From JAKFWF01 sp963732635 (GTDB taxonomy: Bacteria; Pseudomonadota; Alphaproteobacteria; Rhizobiales; Hyphomicrobiaceae), in the NCBI GenBank assembly GCA_963732635.1, contig CAVTAL010000033.1, positions 1-64,000 on the forward strand: a DNA stretch of 64,000 bases, read 5' to 3'. The notes under the pieces were generated by a model, which was not told where the DNA came from, did no database searches, and saw only the letters and a program-made list of their open reading frames with translations. The translations under genes and the position numbers were made by a program. The stretch's first letter is position 1; every line of letters starts with the position of its first letter. Shown one piece after another: positions 55,344-63,079 of the stretch.

Positions 55344-56528
55344 TTCGTCGGCTCCGCCACGACGCGCGCTGCCCGACCGTCTCTGAGGCCCGTCAGAATC
55401 GACATCACCACCTGTGCCTTGTCGGGCAGGCCGCTGACGAGTTCCAGCCGCGCATCCTCGGTGCGGTGGCGGAAATCGACAATACGGCGCTGCAGGCGAC
55501 TATTCTCGACCGTCCACACAGTTCCCTGGCGGCCATCGTAGCCATGCACCGCAGCCTCTGGCACCAGTAGCGCGGCATCGAGCTTGGCAACGGTAATCCA
55601 GAACTCGGCCTGCTCGCCGAGATGCACGCGTGGCGGCGGGTTGTCGCCCTTGATATAGACGCGCCGTTCCTCGCTCACCCGGTCGCTCTCGAGGCCGATC
55701 CGAACCACCTCGACCGGTGAAGGCATCGAGCGGACGCGAGCGCAACCGTGCATCGACCTTCTGACCTTCCTGGATGAAGCCGGCACGGGCTTCGTCAACA
55801 AAGGCCAACCCCCAAACCGTGTCCGCCGCGATCAACGTGAAGATCGGATCGCCGGCCTTGACGACGCTGCCGGGCTCCTTGTGCCGCTCGATCACCAAAG
55901 CATCGTACGGCGCAAGCAGTGAGCGGTGTTGCAACATTGTCTCCTCGAACTGCAACTGGGCACGAGCATCGGCGATTTGTGCGCGGCCGACCTCGATCTC
56001 GCTATGGGCAACCGCCACGTCGGCCTTGGCGACCGCCTCGTCGCGCTGCGCTTCTTCCGCGGTCTGCTCCGAGACCACGCGCCGATCGACCAGGGACTGC
56101 TTGCGGCGGTTCGCCTCCTGCTTTTGCGCCGATACGGCAATCGCCTTTTCGAGATTGGCCTCGGCTTTGCGAATATTGACCTCGGCGCTGAGCAGAGCCG
56201 CCTTGGCCTTCGCAACTTTGGCTTCCTGCTCGCCGACGGCGAGGCGTGCCACTACGTCTCCCTTCTTGACCCGATCGCCGTGATCAGCCTTCAGTTCGAC
56301 CAGCGTGGCACCGACCTCGAAGCCAATTTTCGACAGCACGCGCGCCTCGACGGTGCCGAGCCCGAATACCCGCACCGCGACGTCGCGCTGGATTGTCGCC
56401 ACCTGGACCCCGAGCGGCCGGTTGGAATAGACAAACGAGCCTGCCGCAACGACGCCAACGAATGCCGCGCCGAGAACGAGGTAGCGCACGATCGGTCGGC
56501 GCAGCAGATTAGAAATCCTCGAACCCAT
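55340..56528 (-). CDS. HlyD-family adaptor of the second ABC exporter (one frameshift)
   Basis: About 396 residues joined, from ATG 56528. Membrane anchor YLVLGAAFVGVVAAGSFVYS, lipoyl-like LSKIGFEVGATLVELKADHG and DRVKKGDVVARL. A long coiled coil follows (AKAKAALLSAEVNIRKAEAN), with return strand LLAPYDALVIERHKEPGSVV. A shift near 55730 separates this from SEERRVYIKGDNPPPRVHLG and the C-terminus VSGLPDKAQVVMSILTGLRD. First gene of the leftward HlyD-FtsX-ATPase operon. Confidence 0.87.
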
Positions 56529-56770
56529 GTTCGACCTCGAATGTGCTGGGATGCGCCATCGCCCGTGCTGAAGGGCTCAGACACAGCAATCGTGGAAGCC
56601 TCTCGCCCACCGGCGTAGTATGCTCCCCTTGCTTGGACGTATTCAGCGTTTCGAAAATGATGATATGCGCTAGATCAACCGTGAGCGGCAATGATCGCAA
56701 GATGATAGCGGGCACTTGACGGTTGCCATCATGGCGCCGGCCGCGGTCGACGCGCGAGAAGGACAATAAT

Positions 56771-56986
56771 ATGAGTTGGCTCGATGGCATCCCGTGGTCT
56801 GTCGTGGTGATCGCGATGCTGACACTCGGCCTCGCTCCCTTCTTTCCTGAGCCGCACATCTGGGAAAAACTGAAGATGCTGACTGCGGGCACTCTGACGA
56901 AGCCGATCGACATGTTCGACCTCGCGTTTCATGGTACGCCTTGGCTGCTCGCCATGTTGAAGGCCGCGCGGCTGGCGACGGCCTGA
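56771..56986 (+). CDS. Small membrane protein of the type often labelled RND transporter
   Basis: 71 residues from ATG 56771 with AAGGA about 10 bases upstream. One hydrophobic segment (IPWSVVVIAMLTLGLAPFFP), then PEPHIWEKLKMLTAGTLTKP and a second weak helix. I recognise the pattern PEPHxWEKLxMLxxGTL from small proteins named after neighbouring RND pumps; no activity is known. It is divergent from the HlyD operon. Confidence 0.65.
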   Translation: MSWLDGIPWSVVVIAMLTLGLAPFFPEPHIWEKLKMLTAGTLTKPIDMFDLAFHGTPWLLAMLKAARLATA

Positions 56987-57117
56987 ACTTCGGCGACACG
57001 GGGCGGCCATGTTGGGCATTTCGTTTGAAAGCTTGCACGGATTCTTTTGACCAGATTTATAACTTGCGGCAGCGCCGCCTCGATCACTTGGTAGCTGGCA
57101 GGGGAGTCGCGAGAACC

Positions 57118-57234
57118 ATGTGTGAGCTACTGGCCGTCAGCGCTTCAGCGCCCATGAATGTGAAGATGTCGCTGGCGACGGTCTGGTTCGGTCGGCGGGG
57201 GCTCGGTGCGCGCCTAATGATGTCCGTTGATTGA
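57118..57234 (+). pseudogene. Class II glutamine amidotransferase, N-terminal remnant
   Basis: 38 residues beginning MCELLAVSASAPMNVKMSL. Cys2 is the N-terminal nucleophile position of class II amidotransferases of the YafJ/EgtC type (about 260-300 residues). The frame then drifts and stops, so no glutaminase domain remains. Confidence 0.6.
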
Positions 57235-57252
57235 AGTACGCGACAGCGCTTC

Positions 57253-57305
57253 GACGAGGATCTCTGGGCGGAGCGTCGAACGTGGTCGAGGTCAGCTTCC
57301 TCTGC
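57253..57305. repeat. Dispersed imperfect repeat, copy 2
   Basis: Counterpart of 14893-14947. The exact core CGAGGTCAGCTTCCTCTGC lies at its right end. It sits 104 bases before the unknown gene at 57409. Confidence 0.5.
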
Positions 57306-57408
57306 GCAGTGACTGTCGGCCGAATTCCGCCTGTCGATTCTGACCCATAACTGCCGTGATCTGCTAATCTCGTTCGCGCGACTATGGGCGGAAAACTATG
57401 GGCAGGCG

Positions 57409-58239
57409 ATGTACGATAGACGGGCAAGAGACATCCTCATTGGAGCATTCTGGAAGAACGGCTGGAAGCGGGACGCAGATCGACGAGTTTCCGCGGAAGA
57501 GTTCGCTTATGCCAAGAGCAAGCGATACATGTTCGACGCGGTTGCGTTGTCACACGAACTAGTTGTTTCGCGACTGATCGAGGCGCGTGAACGGGCGGAC
57601 TTGGCAGCATTATCCAATGCGTTCTTGACCAGCCTTACCAGTCGGCGGTTGGAATTGAGGTCCGCGATTGGCAGCTATGCCTTTGCCCTGAACTTCCCTT
57701 TGCACGACATCGCGGCTACGCCAGTGTCGATTGCTCAATCTGGCGCGGGTCAGTGTGCGTGGTGTGGCTTCTCTGAATTCCTAAGCTCCCGTGAAATCGA
57801 CCTAAACGTGCTGAATTTTGAGCGGCACAAGTGGGGCGGAGTGTGTAGGGACGATCCAGTCTACGCTTGGTTAGACTTATCTCTTTTTCGCGAGGAGACG
57901 CTCCAAGTACCTACCATTGCCGACAAACAAATAATGCATCGCATTATTGAGACAGCACGATCAATGGAGCCGAACGCGACTGCGGGTAGCCTTGAGAAGG
58001 CCCTGACCGGCGTCTTTAAGTCAACCAAGGACGAACGGCGTGTTCTTATCGAAATCCTGGCAGTTTGTGGTGTGCTCCAGCCTAGGAACCGAGGTGGCTA
58101 TTTTGGTGAGTTTACACTTGCGTGTGAGCGTGAGCACACGAGCCAGCACTCCAACGACTGGGGGTATCCAGCGAGGTGGTGGCGGGGATCGGATGGCGTA
58201 AGCGAGGCCGCACTCACCACTTGCTTCCCTGACATTTGA
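57409..58239 (+). CDS. Protein of unknown family in accessory DNA
   Basis: 276 residues, intact, clearly lower in GC than its neighbours and with different codon use, which suggests transfer. N-terminal 60 residues are helical and charged (YDRRARDILIGAFWKNGWKR, AKSKRYMFDAVALSHELVV). In the middle is CAWCGFSEFLSSREIDLNVL, with a CxxC pair, and LNFERHKWGGVC follows. These could form a zinc site, but it is not an HNH or known ribbon that I can name. The C-terminal part ends with EREHTSQHSNDWGYPARWWR. Flanked by a GATase remnant and an integrase remnant. Function unknown. Confidence 0.65.
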   Translation: MYDRRARDILIGAFWKNGWKRDADRRVSAEEFAYAKSKRYMFDAVALSHELVVSRLIEARERADLAALSNAFLTSLTSRRLELRSAIGSYAFALNFPLHDIAATPVSIAQSGAGQCAWCGFSEFLSSREIDLNVLNFERHKWGGVCRDDPVYAWLDLSLFREETLQVPTIADKQIMHRIIETARSMEPNATAGSLEKALTGVFKSTKDERRVLIEILAVCGVLQPRNRGGYFGEFTLACEREHTSQHSNDWGYPARWWRGSDGVSEAALTTCFPDI

Positions 58240-58443
58240 ATTGGCAGCACTTGGCCCATATCGCCAGACGTCCGACGGAGGCTATCGGATCACCTCGACG
58301 ATTGGCGATCGGTGGTGCTGATTTGCCGGCGTCTCGGCAGGATCAACGGTCGATCCCAATCGCTGCCGTCGAGGGCACTGCAAACGGCGGCGCAAGAAGC
58401 GTCGCCGACCTTGTCCGCTGTCGCGGGATATCGCGTCAAAAGA

Positions 58444-58886
58444 TCAGATGTCGATCTTCTCCGCGATCTCGATCGTATCGACGACTTCGATGCCAAGGTA
58501 GCTCACTGTGCTTTCGGCTTTCGAGTGCCCCATCAACAGCTGGACCGCACGCAGGTTTCCGGTTCGCCGATAGATGAGCACCGCCTTCGCGCGCCGCAGC
58601 GAGTGCGTACCGAACTTGGCCGGGCCGAGCCCTATGCTCGCAACCCACTCCTGCACCAGCCTCGCGTACCGCCGCGTCGTCAGCCCACCTCTGTTGCCAC
58701 GACCGCCGAAGAAGAACTGGCCCGGCTTGCGCCCCGTCAAACGCAGGTACTCGTAGATCGCCAGGCGAGCCACTTGTCGCGCACTGGTCGCGCAGTCTTC
58801 TTTGGGCGGATGGTCGCCCGGTTCATCGAGTAGCCACTTGACGCGACATCGTCGATCCGAACTTCGACAACGTCGCACCCGCGGTG
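58444..58886 (-). pseudogene. Short tyrosine recombinase (integrase), frameshifted and 5'-truncated
   Basis: Catalytic half of the short alphaproteobacterial integrase type (about 200 residues when complete). RGCDVVEVRIDDV holds the first Arg, then RATIRPKKTARPVR. After a frame change near 58800: YLRLTGRKPGQFFFGGRG, KFGTHSLRRAKAVLIYRRTG (His-x2-Arg), LLMGHSKAESTVSYLGIEV (His and the nucleophile Tyr). The N-terminal core-binding part is absent; the sequence runs directly into nnrS DNA. Probably inactive. Confidence 0.8.
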
Positions 58887-58893
58887 CTGAATT

Positions 58894-59172
58894 TCAGAGC
58901 ACGGTGACTGACAAGCGGCCAGTCCAGTTCGGCACGGCGGTGAGAAGAAAGCCCGCAACGATGGCCGGAACGTACCCGTAGATCAATTCATGTATGTGCC
59001 ATTCAGTCGGGGTGAAGGCACTCGGAAGGGTGAGGTATCCGCTCAGCATCGGCAGCCACAGACCGACCGTGAGCGCCGCCCAGATGGCACCACCCAGAAA
59101 GAATGGCCGAAAGCCGATCAGCCAAATGGCGGGGCCGGTATAGGCTCGGATCTGTTCTGCCGTTGATTTCAT
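58894..59172 (-). pseudogene. NnrS-family haem-copper membrane protein, N-terminal remnant
   Basis: 92 residues from ATG 59172 (4-base overlap with the DUF2478 gene). IWLIGFRPFFLGGAIWAALT, then EWHIHELIYGYVPAIVAGFL and LTAVPNWTGR are the first helices of NnrS, a roughly 400-residue protein that relieves nitrosative stress. Homology ends right after NWTGR, where integrase DNA begins; the rest is not found in this window. Truncated by the mobile insertion. Confidence 0.8.
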
Positions 59173-59813
59173 TGGGCGGTGGAACTTTCGATCTTGCTGC
59201 GGCCAGGGCTGGCCGCCCGGCCGCGCGCGGGACCAACAAATCCGAGTTGATGGCAAAGCTCAGCCACATCGCCCGCAAGATGTTCGATCTCGAAATCAGT
59301 GGCGAGACCAGCTGCGAATACGCGCCAAGCATCGAGATTGCGGCGTGGAACCGCGATCAGTACCGGTACGCCACGCGTCACCGCTTCGGCAAGCAAGCGG
59401 CGGAATCCGCCGCCTTCGGCTTCGGTCTTTCCAAACTTATTGATGATGAGCAGATCGGGCTTCGCTTCCAATGCGGCCATGGCCAACGCCTCAGCGCGCA
59501 AGAGCTCGTCGACATCGAGCATGCAGCCCCGTGCTTGCGGTCCGCGATCCTGTGAAATACCGATGCGCTCGCCGCTGGTCATTTCCTCGAGCACCATGTC
59601 ACACCGGCGGCGATCGTGTCGCTGTTCGTCCCGCTGCACGAACCCCGCGACCGCCGCCCCTCGCTTGGTCATATAGTCAGCGATTAGCCGTATGACCTGA
59701 TCGACGGTGCGACCGTCGGTATACACAATCGCCGTGAGCGGATTTTCTGCCTGGTCGCTGCTCATTCCCTGTGCCATCCATCGTCGCAATTGCGTTGGCA
59801 GGTCCGTGTCCAC
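59169..59813 (-). CDS. DUF2478-family protein of the nitrate-reductase operon
   Basis: 214 residues from GTG 59813; ATG 59777 or 59765 may be the true start, since the domain begins at PLTAIVYTDGRTVDQVIRLI. Later blocks are AAVAGFVQRDEQRHDRRRCD, LDVDELLRAEALAMAALEAK and PDLLIINKFGKTEAEGGGFR, a P-loop-NTPase-like Walker-B pattern. The family is often found with molybdenum or nitrogen-metabolism genes. It lies between the hemerythrin gene and nnrS, all co-directional. Role unknown. Intact. Confidence 0.82.
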   Translation of the reverse strand: MDTDLPTQLRRWMAQGMSSDQAENPLTAIVYTDGRTVDQVIRLIADYMTKRGAAVAGFVQRDEQRHDRRRCDMVLEEMTSGERIGISQDRGPQARGCMLDVDELLRAEALAMAALEAKPDLLIINKFGKTEAEGGGFRRLLAEAVTRGVPVLIAVPRRNLDAWRVFAAGLATDFEIEHLAGDVAELCHQLGFVGPARGRAASPGRSKIESSTAQ

Positions 59814-59825
59814 TTAGTCGCGCCG

Positions 59826-60392
59826 TCAGGTGCCAACACCTCGGCGAGCCTTCATCTTGCGGCTCATGGCGCGCAGATCCCGTCGGGTTAGCCGAATACC
59901 GGCAATGACCAGGACCACCCCGTTCTCGATCGCCAGATGTCGCTGCTCGTCGGCGGCGTAGACTTGCATCAGTTCGCCCGCCGCCGGGCCGATCCGCACG
60001 GGATCGCGCTCAGGATGCGCTGCCAGCGCCGCGACGATGTCATCTACGATGGCATCGCTTCGGCGATGATCCTGGGTGAGGCGTGCCAGCACCGGGCCGA
60101 GATTGTCCTCCGGCAACGACTTGCGCCTAACCGCCGGGAACAGATCCTCGTCCTCGTCTGCGTGGTGGATCACGCGATCGTGGATTAGGAATGACATGAC
60201 CTCATCGGCCTCGCCGCGGCCTGCTTGCCGGGATTCTGCGAAGTCCTGCAGGGCCGCGCAAATCGACCGCTGCCGAACGTGATCGGCAAGTATATATTCG
60301 AGGGGATCATCGAGCAGCGCAAACGGAACCATGTCGACCACCAGTGGCGGTCGTGGTCGCCGTATGCCGGTAGGTCGCTTACGCTTGATCAT
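59826..60392 (-). CDS. Hemerythrin-domain protein
   Basis: 188 residues from ATG 60392, overlapping the previous gene by 14 bases. The HHE fold contains LEYILADHVRQRSICAALQD (His ligand), FLIHDRVIHHADEDEDLFPA (His-His-Glu set), LARLTQDHRRSDAIV (His) and VYAADEQRHLAIENGVVL (His/Glu). It probably binds a di-iron centre for O2 or NO. Proteins of this type accompany nitrate/NO respiration (NO sensing or scavenging). Member of the nar operon. Intact. Confidence 0.88.
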   Translation of the reverse strand: MIKRKRPTGIRRPRPPLVVDMVPFALLDDPLEYILADHVRQRSICAALQDFAESRQAGRGEADEVMSFLIHDRVIHHADEDEDLFPAVRRKSLPEDNLGPVLARLTQDHRRSDAIVDDIVAALAAHPERDPVRIGPAAGELMQVYAADEQRHLAIENGVVLVIAGIRLTRRDLRAMSRKMKARRGVGT

Positions 60393-60735
60393 GGCAGCTC
60401 CCGTTGCCACCTCCGCATGAGCAGGCATGGGCAGCACCGTTCTTGGCCGGCGAGACAGCGTCGCGCGCGATCGACCAGCGCACCATGTCGGCGAGACAGG
60501 TAGCGGCCGGTCGATCCGTCCTTTCGAGCGCGGTCATCAGGCGTAGCCAATCCTCGTCGGAGGCGAGCCGCGCGTAGCGTTGCGCCGCGCCCGACACATA
60601 CTCACCAACACTCTCATCGTGTGGTATCCGTGCCGCTTCGACTTCGGCCACGAGCTTCAGATCGCCGAGCGATAGAAGCGTAGCCGCCGCGACCGTCTCA
60701 TCGCGCAACTCGTTCAAAATCTCACCCAGCAGCAT
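60379..60735 (-). CDS. Small hypothetical protein of the nar operon
   Basis: 118 residues from ATG 60735. Helical: LLGEILNELRDETVAAATLL, DLKLVAEVEAARI, GEYVSGAAQRYARLASDEDW, then LADMVRWSIARDAV. The C-terminal tail CSCGGGNGSC carries three cysteines and a glycine run and could bind metal. I know no named family. Its place between parvulin and hemerythrin and its tight overlaps imply a role in nitrate-reductase maturation or NO handling; that is inference. Confidence 0.7.
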   Translation of the reverse strand: MLLGEILNELRDETVAAATLLSLGDLKLVAEVEAARIPHDESVGEYVSGAAQRYARLASDEDWLRLMTALERTDRPAATCLADMVRWSIARDAVSPAKNGAAHACSCGGGNGSCHDQA

Positions 60736-60745
60736 GGCCGTTGCC

Positions 60746-61588
60746 TCATTGCATCAGAGGAGAAGTGGACGCGGCGAGATCAACGCCGGTGATCTGGGCG
60801 TGACCGGCAAGCATCGAAATATACTGTCGGATCGCGCTGCGACGCACGTGCTCCGCCAAATATTCGGCGATACGGGACGCCACCAATTCGAACGGCAATT
60901 GCCGGCCTTCTTCGTGCCGGTTGACGCGGACGACGTGGCAGCCATAGCGGCTCTCGACAGCTGCGCAGCGCACGTCGCTGACCGGGATCGAAGCCAGCGC
61001 GCGCTCGAACTCTGGCACGGTCTGGCCGGGTCCGATCTGGCCGAGGTTGCCGCCAAGCTCGCGTGATGGACAAGCCGAATGCAGTTTCGCCATTGCCTCG
61101 AATTTATCCGGCGCGCCGGCGATGATCGCGATCAGCGCCTGCGCTTGTTCTCGGGCCGCGACACGTGCCGCCTCGTCCCGCGGTGCACCGGCCAGCAGAA
61201 TATGCGAAACCTCGTAGAGATCGGCAGAACGGAAACGGCGCAGGTTCTGGTCGTAGTAGCGACGGCAGGCGATTTCGTCGGGCGCGGGCGTCATCACCTC
61301 TTGCTCGACGACGGCACGGACCAGCGCTTCCTCGTCGGTCTCGCGGCGACCTTCGTCGTCGACCATCGGCACCGGCTGCAAAGCGAGCCTTCGTGCCTGC
61401 TGCAGCAATAATTCCCGGATGGCAAGCGCCCGGGCGGCCGCCGCCCAAGCTTCGCCTGGTTTTCCAGCCGGGTGATTCTGCACCTCTTGGCCGATGGCCT
61501 CACGGGTGATCTCGACGCCGTTGATGACGACCGATTTCGTCTTCACCGAAACCACCGGCTTAAGCGCGGCTTGGGATGTGACATCCAT
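60746..61588 (-). CDS. Parvulin-type peptidyl-prolyl isomerase of the nar operon
   Basis: 280 residues from ATG 61588, six bases after narI. N-terminal SurA-like helical chaperone segment (NGVEITREAIGQEVQNHPAG, AAARALAIRELLLQQARRLA). The PpiC domain follows: LYEVSHILLAGAPRDEAARV, CPSRELGGNLGQIGPGQTVP and YGCHVVRVNRHEEGRQLPFE. There is no signal peptide, so it acts in the cytoplasm. Such a gene is common behind narI in some proteobacteria and may help fold NarG/NarH. Intact. Confidence 0.9.
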   Translation of the reverse strand: MDVTSQAALKPVVSVKTKSVVINGVEITREAIGQEVQNHPAGKPGEAWAAAARALAIRELLLQQARRLALQPVPMVDDEGRRETDEEALVRAVVEQEVMTPAPDEIACRRYYDQNLRRFRSADLYEVSHILLAGAPRDEAARVAAREQAQALIAIIAGAPDKFEAMAKLHSACPSRELGGNLGQIGPGQTVPEFERALASIPVSDVRCAAVESRYGCHVVRVNRHEEGRQLPFELVASRIAEYLAEHVRRSAIRQYISMLAGHAQITGVDLAASTSPLMQ

Positions 61589-61594
61589 GATCGC

Positions 61595-62311
61595 TCACTC
61601 CGCCGGCTGTTGCGAGGGACGACCGAGATCGCGTCGCGTGCGCACCACCTGATAGCCGCGACGCCCGAGATACCAGACCGGTGCCGACCAGATATGCACG
61701 AGCCTGGAAAACGGGAAGACGAGGAAGATCGTCATGCCGAGCACGAGGTGTGTCTTGTAAGGCCAGGCCAGTCCCTGCAGCTCGATCGCATTTATCGGTT
61801 GCAACGTCAGGATGCCCTGCGCCCAATGTGCCAGCGTCAGCATCACCGAGCCGTCCGAGTGCGACAATGAGAACGGCAGCGTGATCAGTCCCAGCGTCAA
61901 CTGCACCCACAGCAGCCCCAAGATGATCAAATCCATGTAGGTGCTGGTCGCCCGGATGCGGGCATCGAACAGCCGGCGGTGCAGCAGCATCGTCAGTCCA
62001 ATGAAGCAGGCAGCCCCGGCGATACCGCCGGCGATGATAGCCAGCATCTGCTTCTGCTGTACGGTGACGAACACCGAGTAGACCGCCTTCGGCGTCAGCA
62101 AGCCCACTGCGTGCCCGAACATCAGGAAAAGAATGCCGAGATGGAACAGGTTGGAGCCCCAAGTCAGCTGGCGGCGGCGCAGTAGCTGGCTGGAACTCGC
62201 ACGCCAGGAATACTGCTCCCGGTCGAAGCGGATCAGGCTGCCGACCAGGAACACAGTCAGGCAGAAGTACGGATACCAGGTGAACATGATTTGGAAAAGG
62301 GCGTCGCGCAT
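61595..62311 (-). CDS. narI: Respiratory nitrate reductase gamma subunit (cytochrome b)
   Basis: 238 residues from ATG 62311, four bases after narJ. Five helices. Haem-b ligand histidines lie in LFHLGILFLMFGHAVGLL (helix 2) and in the last helix KTHLVLGMTIFLVFPFSRLV with LVHIWSAP. The first helix YPYFCLTVFLVGSLIRFD and RADQY-like linker YSWRASSSQLL are typical. It oxidises quinol and passes electrons to NarH. Intact, normal length. Confidence 0.95.
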   Translation of the reverse strand: MRDALFQIMFTWYPYFCLTVFLVGSLIRFDREQYSWRASSSQLLRRRQLTWGSNLFHLGILFLMFGHAVGLLTPKAVYSVFVTVQQKQMLAIIAGGIAGAACFIGLTMLLHRRLFDARIRATSTYMDLIILGLLWVQLTLGLITLPFSLSHSDGSVMLTLAHWAQGILTLQPINAIELQGLAWPYKTHLVLGMTIFLVFPFSRLVHIWSAPVWYLGRRGYQVVRTRRDLGRPSQQPAE

Positions 62312-62315
62312 GGCT

Positions 62316-63077
62316 CTAGGCTCCCGGTGTCGTGGATTTGCCGGCGTGGGTGACAATGGTGCGCGGGCGATCAGCCGGCACGGTTTCAAGCCCAGGCGCC
62401 GGGCGACGTGCCTGACGCAGCTTGGCCGCCAAGCCGTCCTTGCCGCAGGCATCGCTCGCCGCGCCTGGCCCGAACAACACTTCTTCTTCCGCCCAAGCAG
62501 CGTCGAGCGCTTCTAGATCGTCGGGCTCCGGATCTGGTTCGGCGAGAAGCCGCGCCACCGTCTCGGCATCGGGCTGCACCTTACCCAGGACCACGAGTGC
62601 GGCGAAGATCGCGTGGTACGGTGACTTGCGCTTGCGCAACCGCTCGGCCAGCGCTGTGAACACGTGCGCCGGCTGGCCGATGAGTTCGATCGCATCGGCC
62701 GGTTTGCGGGTCGAGGCGAATTCCAGGAACAGTGGCAGGAAGTCCGGTAGCTCCTTCGTGGTCGGCGAATAGCCACCGTCCTCGTAGACCTTGATTAGGT
62801 CGACCATCGCCTGGCCGCGGTCGCGGCTCTCGCCATGTACGTGTTCGAACAGATGCAGTGACAGCGAACGGGTACGGTCGAACAGCAGTATGTAACGCTC
62901 CTGCAGGTCGAGCAGATCGCAGCACGAAAGATCGTCGATCAGTTCCGTGATGCCAGCGCGGGCCGGATTGCCGAGCACGGCCTCGCGATCGAGCAAGGCG
63001 CGCAGTTCGTCGCTGGCCGCGATCAGGTCCTCGGTCGGATAGCTCAGCAGGGCGGAAAGTACCTTCAGCGTTTTCAT
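62316..63077 (-). CDS. narJ: Nitrate reductase molybdenum-cofactor assembly chaperone
   Basis: 253 residues from ATG 63077, two bases after narH. TorD-fold chaperone that binds the NarG N-terminus while cofactor is inserted. Blocks are KVLSALLSYPTEDLIAASDE, LQERYILLFDRTRSLSLHLF with EHVHGESRDRGQAMVDLIKV, and LPDFLPLFLEFASTRKPADA. The C-terminus is extended to about residue 253 with ADRPRTIVTHAGKS, somewhat longer than E. coli NarJ. Intact. Confidence 0.95.
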   Translation of the reverse strand: MKTLKVLSALLSYPTEDLIAASDELRALLDREAVLGNPARAGITELIDDLSCCDLLDLQERYILLFDRTRSLSLHLFEHVHGESRDRGQAMVDLIKVYEDGGYSPTTKELPDFLPLFLEFASTRKPADAIELIGQPAHVFTALAERLRKRKSPYHAIFAALVVLGKVQPDAETVARLLAEPDPEPDDLEALDAAWAEEEVLFGPGAASDACGKDGLAAKLRQARRPAPGLETVPADRPRTIVTHAGKSTTPGA

Positions 63078-63079
63078 GA

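Noticed and set aside
53098..58905. tRNA-Pro to integrase as a complete genomic island
   Set aside because: The intervening exporter operon looks resident, no second tRNA 3' end was seen and the integrase is a fragment, so island limits cannot be supported.
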